Below are positions 1-12,509 of a DNA stretch of 64,000 nt, in pieces. Position 1 is the first letter of the stretch, and every line of letters begins with the position of its first letter. The translations under genes and the position numbers were made by a program. Origin of the DNA: Ectocarpus siliculosus. Lineage: Eukaryota; Sar; Phaeophyceae; Ectocarpales; Ectocarpaceae. The stretch lies in NCBI GenBank assembly GCA_000310025.1, contig FN649738.1:3032-67031 (forward strand), in the 5' to 3' direction. A model generated the notes under the pieces. It was not told the origin of the DNA. It worked only from the letters and a program-made list of their open reading frames with translations, and ran no database searches.

Positions 1-322
1 GAATAACATTTACTCTAAAACTAAACACAATTATCATCAGTCATTTTTTTGTTTTGTTGCTTCAACAAAATACTGAATTGAAGAAAAAAATTAGTGAGTA
101 GACACTCGATCTAGTCAAGGCAGGAAAAGCAAGGCCTGAACAACGTATTTGGGGAGATGGTCGACGAGCTTCTGGAGGGGAGAGTGCGCATCGAGAGTCT
201 CTGAACGTGCAAACGAATCCGAGGTTGTCTCCCAGCCCCGTGGCTACATGTAGGACGACAATAGGAGATCTCGGAGATCTCGAGATTTGACAGCACGTGT
301 GTGTGCGGCAAGGCTGGCTCAC

Positions 323-3026
323 ATGAACGCGGTAATGATAGGATCGCTCATCTTGACGTCCTGCGGCCAGCTCCCGATGGACATGTAGCCGCTGCCAAAG
401 CTCATTGACCTCCCCCTCGACCGTGATCGCCTCCCTTGCAGCACAAGGAAGAAAAGAAGGACATGGACACCATCAATCGCTCAACCCCGACAACGAGGGT
501 GACGATGCAGCAAGCGAAAGCTAGCCCAAAAAAAGGAGAAATGAATAAATAAATACCGCAGGGGAGCTTCACGCCCCTAAGCATAGCATACGATGAGACA
601 AAGGCGATAGCAGGAATGTAGCTTTTGCTCCCGACACTGCGTGTGGTCGATCGATTGTGATCTTAATCGCGTTGGCCGAGGCGACCGAAATATGCCAACC
701 AACCAACCAACCAACCCCCCCTGGGAGCCCTTCTAGACGCCGCATGTATGTGTTCGTCATGTACTACAAGTATTCAGCTCGAAGCGCGGAGTGGCTGTTG
801 ATCCTTTACACATTTTTTTTGTCGGCCAACACCGAACGAACACACACGCCGGGTTCCGAGTCGGTCGTGCGACATCCATTCGTGCAGGACTGCTGTTGCG
901 CGATGCATCGTTGCAGCTATCATACTGCGCATAAGGTCACGGTGCTCGCGCTCCACAACAAACACAAAAACACAAAATGACGGAGAGAGAGCTTCTTGTG
1001 TTGTGGGGTTCCGCAGATGAAGAAAGGGGGTTCTTCCGCGGATGGATTGAGAGGGGGGGGGGGGAGAGATAGAACATAATCGAGAAAGCAAAGAGGTGAT
1101 TCAATCTCCTCGGTGACTGATTGAGTTATCGGAAGATTATTTCGACCAATGTCAATTTCCATCAGATCACTGGTCCCCGGTGTGTGTTCGACGCCCCTAT
1201 TCTACTACTACTGCAAGTATGATGAGGATGGAGGAACCGACTTCGCCGTGTGCGCTGCTCGACGGAAAAATAAAATTGGAAGGGCCCGAAGGACGTCGTA
1301 TATTCGACTATTTGTACATACATGTGCGTGCATGTGATGCGTATAGATAGCGCCCGAGATCAAGAAACAAAGGCAGGCTCAGCTTTTGGCGATAAAGCGA
1401 TAAACAAGAAAAAATCGACTAAGAAACGAACCTACCTACCTCAGCCGTGCATCCTACACTAAACTCTATATAATGACCTATCCGTCCATGCTCGACGGTT
1501 GTGACCAAATAAGAAAGTGAGCCTCGGGGGCTTGCTGTACTGTATGTACCGCCCTCCGGAAAAAAGAATTACAGCAGTGCCTTTGTGATTAGCACTTGCT
1601 GGCATCACTGATAAAATGTCAGTGTATAGGCTTAAACAGACCCTAAATAAGCCCAGTATCCAGCCGATTTATTCCCACTCACTGTAACTTTAGACTTCAA
1701 CACATCCCCTTCGACTGCAATACTGTGGTATTGTCCTCGAACGGGTGGTCTTTCTGTGAGACAATGTGTACTTTCTAAGTAGGCGAAGCTTTCAATGCAT
1801 GATCGAGACAACAGATTGATTTTCCATTTCCTCTGTTCTTCTACATGCTACAGCACAGGTCGGTATGTGTCGCGTTGTGGAACACATGTCATGTTCACAC
1901 GGAGTAATTCGGAATCCTCGTAGTTTGTAGACTAGCACTGCGGTAGCGGTTTGGTTTCGGGTTCAAAGATATACCACACCGTCCTACAATAGGCTATCTG
2001 AAGCAACGCGCCTACCGCACGAATGATGTAGTTTGGCCGGCGGAAGATTCTTCGCACTCGCTTGTTGGAGAGGGCACCCGCAGGGGAAACAACTACTGCA
2101 CCTATATATGCTGCGCAAGCCAACTCGGGAAGTTGGCAGCGGTCAAACACAAACAAGAAGTTTTGACATTGGACAAACGCCAACTCTCCGACCATTTTAA
2201 CAGAAACCATTCTGCCGTGATGAGGCCGTTTTCTCCTTCGCGTCAAACGTCAAAAAGAGACACGCTAGAAGTCCATGTCAACCCCTTCCACATATCCCTT
2301 GCAGAGGCTTTCCTTGCACGTGCGCATGTTCCGGCATCAATTTCCCAGCACACCTACCTATTTTTCCGCGCTCCCAACTGGCACTCCACGATGCTTTCGC
2401 GCCGTCTACTCGCCGCAGCAGCAGACAGACGGTAGTGAGTGCAAACTCTTTCGATATCCTATAGCCGTGTGGGATCCATTGGAGCGCTGCGGTACTGTAG
2501 GTAAATTATATCCACATCGTTCGGAACAGAAAAAAGGCTAATGGTAGACCCACACTGCTGTGGTGGCAGCAAGGAGGTTTTTTTCGTGTTTATTGAACTA
2601 CAGCAGTATACTTTGCTGTGGCCATGAAATACGCGGATGAACTCATGTCTTCTCGCCGATGATGTGGCAGGTGCGTTTATTGAACCACGGAAAACAGCCA
2701 CATGGGGGGTTGAAGAACAAACTACTTCGCTACTACTACCCAGTACTTCTCGAAAGATCAACGTTCCTTCCACAGACACCTGACTGCTCGGCAGCCAACC
2801 CTGCTGTGAACGCTGCTGGCTGTGTAGGTCCGAATGCAGTAAAGTGCGCTGTTACCAACATCGATCGGTAGACACACACGCCAGATCAGAGGATCTCGTT
2901 CAACAAACGCAACACTTACACTTGGATGCGTGAGTCCCTACCTTTGCAGAACCCGAGCACCAGCGCGCCTAGAGGCAGGGCGATGGCTAGCGCCAGGACG
3001 GCCTCTCGCTCGCCGAACTGCTGCAT
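323..3026 (-). CDS. Unknown protein with N-terminal membrane anchor, left-incomplete, multi-exon
   Basis: I do not recognise this gene. The first coding exon is 2942-3026: ATG at 3026, 28 codons giving MQQFGEREAVLALAIALPLG and a further hydrophobic stretch ending in GFCK, then a good GTAGGG donor. It reads as a signal anchor or single transmembrane helix near the N-terminus. Two more minus-strand blocks look coding. One is 848-950, a charged helical segment containing EREHRDLMRSMIAATMHRA and ending at a run of GT donors. The other is 323-434, also helical and charged (EAITVEGEVNELWQRL), ending in a GTGAGC donor. The two blocks can be joined in phase through more than one donor/acceptor pair. 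At least one exon between 950 and 2942 is missing, because the first exon ends in phase 1 and the second starts in phase 0. The gene continues off the left edge. Grouping the exons into one gene is inference. Confidence 0.4.
1000..2900. other. Presumed intron, no firm exon
   Basis: Short open stretches exist on both strands, for example 1932-2246 minus. None has a recognisable domain together with convincing splice sites. Two copies of the recurring motif TACAGCAGT lie here, at 1570 and 2599. Confidence 0.4.
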
Positions 3027-3321
3027 CGCGCTGCGCCACAGCCTACTATTACCGACGTCAGTCGTCCCGTGAGCTATTGTCCCGCCGTGTGTTGTATCGC
3101 ACCAGAGTTGAGACAAGAGAGCTAACCGATTCAGCGGCAGCGACGAGAGAACGTGCCTTGCGCTGGACACCACTGCTGCTGCTGCTGTGGGGCGTTGCCA
3201 CAGAGCAGCCCTGGGGAGGGGAGGGTCGTACAAGTTACTACACAGCGCGTAGTGGCGTGCGTATTTGCGTATTTGCGGGGAGTCGGGAGCCGGACTTGGT
3301 TTTGGCCAGCAGAGGGCAGAA

Positions 3322-3323
<2 letters not shown>

Positions 3324-3379
<56 letters not shown>
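3324..3379 (+). repeat. (GA)n microsatellite
   Basis: A perfect 28-unit GA run lies about 300 bases upstream of the start codon of the minus-strand gene that begins at 3026. Read in that gene's direction it is a (CT)n tract in the promoter or 5'UTR. The Ser-Leu and Arg-Glu open frames over it are low-complexity artefacts. Confidence 0.95.
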
Positions 3380-3380
<1 letters not shown>

Positions 3381-5411
3381 AACGCAAAACAACAAACCCG
3401 TGCTGTTGGTTTTGGCCAATCGAAAGCTTTCCCGTTGACGTTGTATTGAGAATAATTATTTGCCTGATGATTGCCTACCACAGCAGTTGGGTGGGTTATC
3501 GCGCGCTACCGCTGTCTGTTGTATCTGTCTGTCAGTTTGTCTCTCTCGCTTCCCCGCTCTAGCCCTTTCTGTATGCGAACGGCGTTGTTCCCAGCGCTGC
3601 TCCGTTGCCCGTGAGTCATGAATGTGGACATGTTATGTGGATACATGCGTTGATAGGAAACAATTTCTGTGATCTCGAACGTTCGTGTGTGTCGTGTCCG
3701 TGTCGTTCAAGAGGGCAGTGCGTACACAGCACTTGTAAAGTACAGGCAGCAGGGGCAAACAAGTGAGGAGCGCATGTCCGCGCACTCCTATGACTGAGAA
3801 CATTAGTGTCGAGTTGTTTTTCCTTCTGTACCGAATCTGCTACTGTACTTGCTCTTGGCTGATTGCGCACAGCCGTTGTGTATACTAGGTTCCCCGCCTC
3901 TACGTCGAGGGTCGAGGGAGTAAGGCCGATGGCGGATGACTTGGCGACCCATCGAGCATTTTACGACGGTGCTGGCCGTAGGAATCAACCTCTATGCACC
4001 ATGGCGGATACATATCAGTCCATGGCTGTCGGGGGGTCATTTCGGCATCCAATGCCGAAGCTGCTTGCGAGTAAGTGCGGCTCGGAATCCAACCTCAAAT
4101 ATCTCCATGTGAGAATGCTGCTGTGGTGCAGCAAAGGTGACCTGCTCGTCACCATAGTTGACACAGAAGCACTCAGGCCAGCAGCAGCATAAGCAGATGA
4201 GGCTCTTTTTCCTCCATGAACTACTCTCTCTCGCGCGCTCCACATGGGAAGATCGATCTACGATTGTATGGTCAACATACATACAGTTAAGTAGAAGCTT
4301 CCAACGATCAAAGACGACCTCTCCCGAACGTATCACAGGCCACATGCCCACGAGCTACAGCGGCGGTGGGCTGTCGCGCGGGCACCTCTTCGAATCGATG
4401 CCCCAAAAAAAATCGTAGGGAAGTTTCGTACACCCAGAGTCAATATCACGCGTCTTTGGCACATACACTGCATCCGCCTGTTCGAGGGAGATAAAAAAAT
4501 TCCGACGACTACTACTGTAGCAGGACGGGAAACAGCAGTGGAACGAATGTCGACCCCCCCCCCCCCGGCAACATAACCATACAACAACAGCGTGCCCACA
4601 GTAAAATGCTAAATTTAACAGTCTTAGCCTGCCAAGTACGCCTGCTGCTCCGGTAGCACAAAAAACGGCCAATCTCGTCAAAATCGGCCTATTTAGATAC
4701 TCTTAGCCGCTCGGCCGGCATGCGGCATGGAGTCTATACAGAAACAGGCATACCAACACCAACGGAATCCAATCCAGCCAAGGTCTGGGCATGTCACTAC
4801 AACGATCGGCCCAACCTTACACCGACAGCCGGCCGGATCTGCACCCCGCACACGCCCCGATGCCGTTGTAGACGGAAAAATGGCAAGCAGAGGTAGGCGG
4901 TCGGCGGCAGAGAAAGCGGCGGCGGAAAAAACGGGGTCCTACCATCCGCAACGGCAGCATAGTGTGTAGCGCCGGCGGAGCACCAGCACCAGACCGTACA
5001 TAAATAGTAGCCAACCCGCGGAAACTCCTCGCCAAGCAGCGCCGAACACAGCAAGAAGCAGCGGCAGAGAGCATCACGCAGAAACCCACTGCAGCAGAAA
5101 GCCACGCAGGCGCTGTCGGTATTACCATCAGAAGAGCAACCCAGAAATCCCCGCAGGCATAGCATTAGCACCAGCTGCGCTGTTGACTCGCTGCTCAATA
5201 TCGGCATGGCTATGCATACATACGGCCAGGTACCTCCGAAACGCGAACAACGACAGCGACAAGCCAAGCCAAGCCAAGCCAGCTGCCTGCCCTCCAACGC
5301 CGACGAGCAGCCGTGAAAATAAAAATAAAAAAATGGATAAAACTGAAACAAGGTGGTATTTACTTCCTACTACCCTCTCCTGCGGGGGAGGGGGTAGAGA
5401 ACGGGCAGGGG
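3380..5411. other. Intergenic stretch, no supported gene
   Basis: This lies between the divergent end of the unknown gene and the 3' end of the phosphatase gene. I see no recognisable protein on either strand. Small features are a C10 homopolymer near 4555 and a short AAGCC tandem at about 5261-5281. The part nearest 5411 is probably phosphatase 3'UTR. Confidence 0.5.
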
Positions 5412-8400
5412 CTAAAGGAAGTACGGGACCACTGCTTGTCGTTGTTGCGCCTTGTACGATGACTCTTCGACCTGCATACACACACACAGTTGGCGGGCAG
5501 CACGGCACGAAGAGATTGCACCCAGGCAAGGCACCCAGGCAAGGCGAGGGTGTGCGAAGAGCCATCAGCAAGTTCTTGAAGGGAACCCTTAACGCTCCAC
5601 CAAAAGGAGGAAGATTACGCCTTCACGGTATGGGTTTAAGAAGAGGAATCAGCAACAGTTGGGGATACGCATGGTGAACAAACGTGTTGAAATATTTGGC
5701 CTTTGCGTGCCGGATGTGTCGGTCTCCGCAGCGTACGTGACACGACCATCACAAAAAGGGGCGCAATGAATACTCTCAAAGGATGACTCTCAAAGTATGA
5801 GAGCCAAAGAAAAGAGGTGACGGGCCCAAACCTCTCGTCCGCGTACCCCCGTGTTGGGGGAGCCCGCGGACTAGAAAGAAAGAAAACCGTTTTCGTCATT
5901 CTAGTCCTGCTGCATGGCAACACAGTCGTCTTTTGCATGGGGTCGGTCGGTGTTTCTAGTCCCGCTTCGTGGCAACAAAGCTGTCTCTTGCATGGAGTCA
6001 GCCGGTGATCGCGGTTAACGTCAACCAAAGACACACTAACCCCCCCCCCCTCCTACACGCACAACATAGGAAGATAAAAACCTTGCCCCCTCCGGCAACC
6101 GAAAAACAAACAAAGAGGGTGGAGACAACATGAGAGGTTTTCGGGGGCGACATGAGGGAGCACCGCAACACGAAAACATAGCGCGACGGGGGGGGGGAGA
6201 AGAAAACACTTCCCACAAAAAGCGTGTCAAGACGTCACGTGAGGTCACGACTACTGTATGACACACGTACCTCGTGGAATATCTTGAAGTCCCTTCCAAG
6301 GTTCTCGTCGAGCGCCAGCATGGCAGCTACGTTGCCGCATCGATAGCAGTAGTTGGGAGCGCTCCACACCGTGGCGACGCTCTTGCTGGCAAAGTGGTAC
6401 TTGAACCCCTCCATCACGAGCTGCTCACTCGTTTCCAGTATACCACGTTGTTGGACGTATTTTTTTACGTTGGAAAATACAAGCGAGAGGTGGGAAATCG
6501 CGACGTTAAAATGAGCTCCGGATATGATCGAAATGGGAACACGTCGCTTTCCGCCAAAACGAAGTGCGCGAAATGGAAAATGGGCTCCGTACATCCCAGA
6601 CATAGTTCACGCAGCACGCAGCAGACGGTGTGGCCCTTGGGTGTGTAATGCAGATCAATCGGAAAAACATGAGGTAGCCATCATCAGAATAGGTCGCCCC
6701 ACCAAGCGCTATCTCCCGTCGGCACAAAAAAGTAAATCAACCTCACGAAAAAGTGATCAATCGAGGACGAGGGAAATGAGCGAAAAAGAAAAAAAACGCA
6801 AAACCGATCAGCTCGGTACACCATTTGGGAGACGAGCCAGGTCGGTACAAAAAACAACCACGCCGCGAAGCTACATGCACAACAAACACACACAAAAAAT
6901 ATACATATATATCGACATAAACTTCTACTACTAAAATGCCAACCTGATGCGCTCGGCAGATGAGGTCGAGGCCGTTCATGTGGTTGAACTCCTCCGCCAC
7001 CCGCGACCCGAACAAGTATCCCGCGCCCCTCGGGCTGATGAGCCAAGCGTCCCTAATCTCTTCCGGGTCCGACCACATCATGTCGCAGAACGCCCCCTCG
7101 TGGGGAATTTCCTTGTTGCGCTCTATCGTGCGAATCTGATACACCATTCATCGCATCGATGGCGGCAACGTGAAGCGCCGCGATACGCACCGTGGCACGG
7201 TGTTCGAAACAGGGGGGGGGGGGCGGGGGGGCATGGGAAGGCGGGAGGAGGGACGGTCAATTGGTTACTACGCGGTGGGCTGGGAACCACGGACCACGTT
7301 TCCGACCTGAGGTCCAAACGCACCATGTGGCATGTAGAATGGCGGGCGTTCGCATCAAAACCAAGCGTTCAGTGTGCTAAGCGGGGAGAGCTTGGTGGTG
7401 GTGTGATGAAGCAAGCGATCCGGGCTACTGTAGGGGTGCTTCACGCACACACACAGCCTACGGAACTGGCTAAATACACCCAACAAGGTCACCGACCACG
7501 CCACGTTAAGAGCTTGAAACTCATCGAGTCACTCCAAATGGCGTTGGCGGCTATTGGATGACACGCACTTCCGCAGGGGCAACAGGCTCCTATGTGTTAT
7601 CGTTTCTTCTACAAGTTGCATCAATCATTCGGGACGAAGATCTTTGTGTCTCAACCAGCTTCACGGGTTCCCGTCTGAATCTAACCGGGAAAACACCGAT
7701 TCAGCGTAGCGCTCGAAAGCCGAACAGCAACAACACAGCTGACGGCGACAGCAACAAGAACAGCGACAACGACAACGGAAACGATACAGGCAACAACAAT
7801 TACCCACCGAAGCGCAAACATCCTATACGATATGACGAGAGAGCAAGTTCATGACGAAATACAACAGGGAGGGGGTACGCAGACCCTACTCCCTGCCCCT
7901 ACCCCTACCCCTGTCCCGACTTCCCCGACTGCATGCTTTATCCAACACGTTTACATAAACGAAAAGACCTGTCAAGGTTGCTGCGAAAAACCCAAGCCAG
8001 CACCGCTAGTGTATCTCACCTGATCAATCGTTCGGATTTCTGGAGACAAGCCTCCATGTACGCACAACACCTCGTTGTCCACCAAAGCGGCGAGGTTGAG
8101 GTGATCGAAAACCTCCACGCAGTACTTCCAAGGGTTCGCGTTCCCGTACTTGCGCATACACTCCTCGTAAAAACCGTAAACCTGACACACGCACGCAAAG
8201 CAGGGACGGCAGGAGGAGGAGGAGGAGGAGGAGGAGCAGGGGGAGGGAGGAGGGAGGTCTCTCAGGCAAGGCAGGGGCATAGAGTTGGGGTTGGTGGCGG
8301 TGCATCTTGACTTTTCAACTACATGTACTCCCATACTTGCTTACCCTAGGTTGCGGAAGACACCACACACCCTTGAACGAAGCTCGATTTCTCTGCAGCG

Positions 8401-11400
8401 AACCAGTGAACGTGCCGAAATGGCGGCAAACCGTCATCTCCTTGAGACCTTTCCGGACATGTATGTATCATTTGATCATTTCATTGATGAATATTGTTGG
8501 TCGTGGAGTACAGGAGCTTTCGATATCGGTCCAGCCGGTGCGTGGAGGCATCTTGCCCAACCACCGGTTCTCCAAGTCATATTGGGTTTGTAAAAAAACA
8601 AAAACATGACCACCCCACATTTTTTTCTGGCGCTGCTGCGACGTGGCGAGAACGGGGCTACACAGAAAACAAAACAAAACACGAGAATAACAATTTTAGG
8701 GGAAATACGGTATCCCCGCCTTCCCCATAGCCATTTTTTCAAAGCTCGATTACTCCACGACGAGGAGCATGTCTACACGAAACCATACATTTTCGGAAAG
8801 CTCTCGATGCGACGGTTCAAACGCCATTATTTTCGGTACCGCCTCTCTTTCTGCTGCTGATTGTCATCATCAAGCTTTGAAAATCGGTCCAGGGGGTGTG
8901 ATATCTTATGCCATGTACCCTACGTAAAAACCAACATGCTTTTATTGCACCGACGGATGCGGTAGCAGCACCAGAGCTTTCGTCGGCACTACAGTTGACG
9001 CACAAACCTGTGTAATCTGTCGTGACTCGTGATTCCCCCTGAGCAGCGTCATGCAGTCTGGATATCTCGCCTTGAGGGCCATAAGCAGTTGGAACGTCTC
9101 CACGCTATTGTGCCCTCGGTCAACAAAGTCCCCCTTCAAAAGCGAAAGCACCACATGATAATAAAAAGGCCATAAGAATAAAGGAACAACGGTGGGTAGT
9201 AAAACGGTTGATACATCCTCCTCCGCAAAACTCCCGGCAAAAACCGCAAGCATACGTCCTCCTTTGCAGGAATCCCAACAGACACAGCCAGAACGGTAAA
9301 CCGCAAGCACATGAATAAAACGGACATGAGACATGGGACATGGGACATGGACACGGAACGATCCTACGTCGGGTACACACGTCGCCCCCCACTACCACGT
9401 GTTGCGTGTTGCATAGTCGCCTGGCCTAGCGTACCCCCTGGCCTATGGGTTGGGTTGCGGCTTGCATCAATAGGCACATAACGCCTGCATTAATGTCTCC
9501 CTCCGATCTCTCTCTCTCTCTCTCAACGGCGAATCACAGGCGTATATTATAAAATCGGCCTCTTCTCGCTGAAATGCGTCGCAACCCTCTCTCCCTCTCT
9601 CTCTCAGCTCCTCCTTCATGCCACCCACCCGCCCGCCCCCACCACCTTCGCCTGCCTCTCACCATAAAAATATAACTAGTGTCTGGCACTTTTCCACCCA
9701 TGGCAAGAAGCTCAAGCAGGTCGTAAAATTGTCCGTGGATGTCCCCGCAAATCGTCACCGGCGATCTCACCAGCTGGACATTGTTCTCCTCAATCAAGAT
9801 CTCCTTAACCTGTGGGGTGGGGGGGTGGGGGAGGTCAAAGTCACAGTGCAAGCGCTCACCAACGGGCCTGAGGCACGAAGCATGTCTACGACTCGGCGGG
9901 ATACGGTGCCCAAGACTATCTCTCTCGAGGGTACTATTGTACTGCCTTCTTGTGTCACCCAAAGCTCTTGCACGCGCTGCAAAGGCCGAGTTTTGAAGCC
10001 TTGGGTACTGTAGGCTGTCTTGGTTCTGCGGAACCCCGTACGTGTTCTCCACTACATGTAGAGAACAGACCAAACGCCCCCGGTGCGGATCCCAGCGCAA
10101 GGCTATGCCATGCTTCATCCCTCCATCTATCGTAACACCTCTTGTAAGCAAAGAAAGACTACCGACTACCCGTTCGAGATAAACAGTGTAATGCTGTACT
10201 GCACCCCGTGCCAAGGGGTGTGTTGGAAATTCAAATCCTGGCGGTCAAGTTTGACTTCTGGACTATGCTGGACTTTTTCGAGTCAGGGAAGCCTATCAAT
10301 ACGCCCAGACAGCAGATACGCCTCCCGGAACCTACACACTTGGCAAGCCTCAGAGCTGCTGTGGTACCACACAATGTACCCCATGAAATTGAACTTCCCT
10401 GCTATCATAGGCCAACGAAGCCGTGGAAAGCCTCTGTTGTTAGGTCGTGCTATTGTAATGCTGTACATGCCAAAGTCTCGATTTTTGTTATTTGCGTGGT
10501 GAGCTTGGCAAGCGCTGCAATCGGATCGAAGCGACTACGGCAGTAGCTGTGGTTGCTGCCATACGGTAGAAACTACGTCTGATACATGCTACAAGCACGG
10601 TAGCAAGTCTTGTATCTTCCCAGCGAAACAAGGTAGGCATGCATTCTTGTTGGTAGGTAGACAGTGCCGCGGTACAGCAGTATACCCGTCAACCCGGGAG
10701 CGACCCCCAAGAACAGCAGCTGCAACTACTGCAGAGGGAGAGTCAGCAAGTCCAAGGGCATCCACGCCTGCCAAAACGGGGTTTATCATGACGCCCACGC
10801 GTTGCGGCTGTGGCATGCTGCCTGGTGCACCCATGCCCGCGTTGTTATTTGCGGTTATTTGCCAGTTTGCCGGGGAGACACAACGCAGCAGCAGCAGTGC
10901 GAGTGCGAGGCACGTGCTGTAGTATGCATAGCCTCCTTCTGGGGAAGAATACAGAGAAAAGACAATACAAAGACAGAGGTTTGCTCTCGCCTCCTCTTTC
11001 CTAGTGCAGACCGATTGTACCAGCCGAATGAAGGGGTACGTGTGGCTACATGTAGATCGTTCAACATCAGGTGGGGCGAGAGTTTGATATGCCATAGGCT
11101 CGACTACAACCCTTGCAGTGGCCGAACGCCTGCAGTGCGCCCATTGAACGTACAGAAACAAAGACGGGGTCCGGATAGATTGCGCACCCAGCGCTACTGA
11201 CGTTCCGCAGCAACATCATCCATCGCGTGCTCTCTTGCAGCAACCTCGAGTAACTTCATGATGGACGCAACACACGTGCGTACTCACTATGGGCAAGCTC
11301 ACCCTCTGGAAACTACTGTACACACCAGGACAAGGGAACACGGTGCGGCGGGCACTGCAACAGCAGCTCTTAGCTCGTAAATGCCATGGGTACATCAGCA

Positions 11401-11553
11401 AATAGCAGAGGCGGCGTAACTGCCCCCAGCAGGCGGCGTACCGGGCGCCCATGCCTTGTCAGCGTTTCGACTCACCATCAAGCAGAGCTTCTTTAGATCG
11501 CGCTCGGCAAGGCAGTCTCCCGCCTGGAGGGTCTGTATCCACTGGTCCAGCAT
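5412..11553 (-). CDS. PPP6C: Serine/threonine protein phosphatase 6 catalytic subunit (PPP6C-type)
   Basis: This is a complete PPP-family metallophosphatase, 304 aa in seven exons: 11476-11553, 9663-9809, 9008-9133, 8020-8181, 6944-7135, 6271-6420 and 5412-5471. Every exon is a multiple of three, so all introns are phase 0, and all have GT-AG ends. The metal and catalytic motifs are all present: GDIHGQ (exon 2), GDFVDRG (exon 3), [11 protein letters not shown] (exon 3), HGGLSP (exon 4), ICRAHQ (exons 5-6) and [11 protein letters not shown] (exon 6). The last exon ends in PYFL, the methylated tail typical of PP2A/PP4/PP6. The stretch [18 protein letters not shown] and the total length fit PP6 better than PP4 or PP2A. 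The start at MLDQWIQ matches the family N-terminus; an upstream in-frame extension to 11970 has no family counterpart. In place of the usual tyrosines after GDFVDRG there is HN, which is unusual. In other eukaryotes PP6 acts with SAPS-type subunits in mitosis and stress signalling; this role is inferred by homology. Confidence 0.92.
8213..8240 (+). repeat. (GGA)n tract in phosphatase intron
   Basis: A short GGA-rich run just upstream (in gene sense) of exon 4. On the gene strand it is a CCT-rich polypyrimidine tract close to the 3' splice site of intron 3. Confidence 0.8.
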
Positions 11554-12218
11554 GCTCACTGCGCTTCTCGACAGCAAGCAGCAAGGCAAGCACAGCCTTT
11601 GCTCTGCTCTGCTTCCTTCAGCCAGAGCAAAATCAATCTCCTGCTGAAAAAAACGGCGCTGCTGAAATGCTGCTGTTGGGCCTTCGACGGTAACGCGGCT
11701 TGTCCTGTCGCTGATTCTACGAGCGGGCACCACACTCCCTGCACTCTGCTGCACCCTGGCGAAGTCAAGTCTCTCAATACCCCGATCCCCGTTTCTGTCG
11801 ACCTCTCGTAGGTGCTGGCTCCCTTGCGCTTGTCCGTTGTGTTGCAAGTCTGTGCTGTTGTCTCTGCTCTGGGGAGGCTGCTCGAAGTTTCGCTGGGCAG
11901 TGCAGTGCGCCCCCGCTTCGCCGAAATATGGGGGGGTCGGGCATCCTATCCATGTGCCCCCCGCCGCCAAGCCAATCTGTCGGGTGTTGGATGTTTTGCC
12001 CTTTTTTGAAGGGAGGGCGGGTGGATCCCTCTCGCCAGTATGCCTGATACAAAGACAAGCGGTTCAGACCCAGGGGCAAGACCCCTGCACAGGTCACTAT
12101 GTATGGTGAGAAGTAGCAGGGGCATCGCGCTGTAGTTGCTGACACTATACGGAAACTACGGCAAGTGACGAACAACACTTCTTCTCTACAGATAGTTGAA
12201 CAAACAATAATAATGCGG

Positions 12219-12227
12219 TGCTGCTGC

Positions 12228-12266
<39 letters not shown>
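12219..12266 (+). repeat. (CTG)n microsatellite
   Basis: About 15 CTG units with one interruption. On the minus strand it would encode poly-serine in a spurious open frame. Confidence 0.95.
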
Positions 12267-12267
<1 letters not shown>

Positions 12268-12509
12268 CGTTGATGATCATCATGCATCATCTTTCTTGTG
12301 GGAACACAATACTGGTTGTATGAAGACTGGGCAGCTTCCTTTTGAGGTTTGGGACGCTGGCACTTCTACTCCAGATAAAAACGCAACCACACTCAAGCCT
12401 TTTTCGCACGAAAGGGGTGGGTGCCTCTCCCCCATGAATGAGATGATATCTATCCCGCCTGCGAAACGGATCCTTTGGACAGGCAAACTGGTTCTCGGGA
12501 CCCGACACT

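Noticed and set aside
2916-3562. Long Ser-Leu or Arg-Glu open frames across the GA repeat
   Set aside because: Dinucleotide repeats keep several frames open. Only the short MQQFGE exon at 2942-3026 looks coding.
11554-11970. N-terminal extension of the PP6 phosphatase
   Set aside because: The frame is open upstream, but the sequence is low-complexity and unlike any PPP N-terminus. MLDQWIQ at 11553 matches the family start.
11774-12283. 169-codon minus-strand frame with poly-serine
   Set aside because: Driven by the CTG microsatellite, with no conserved domain.
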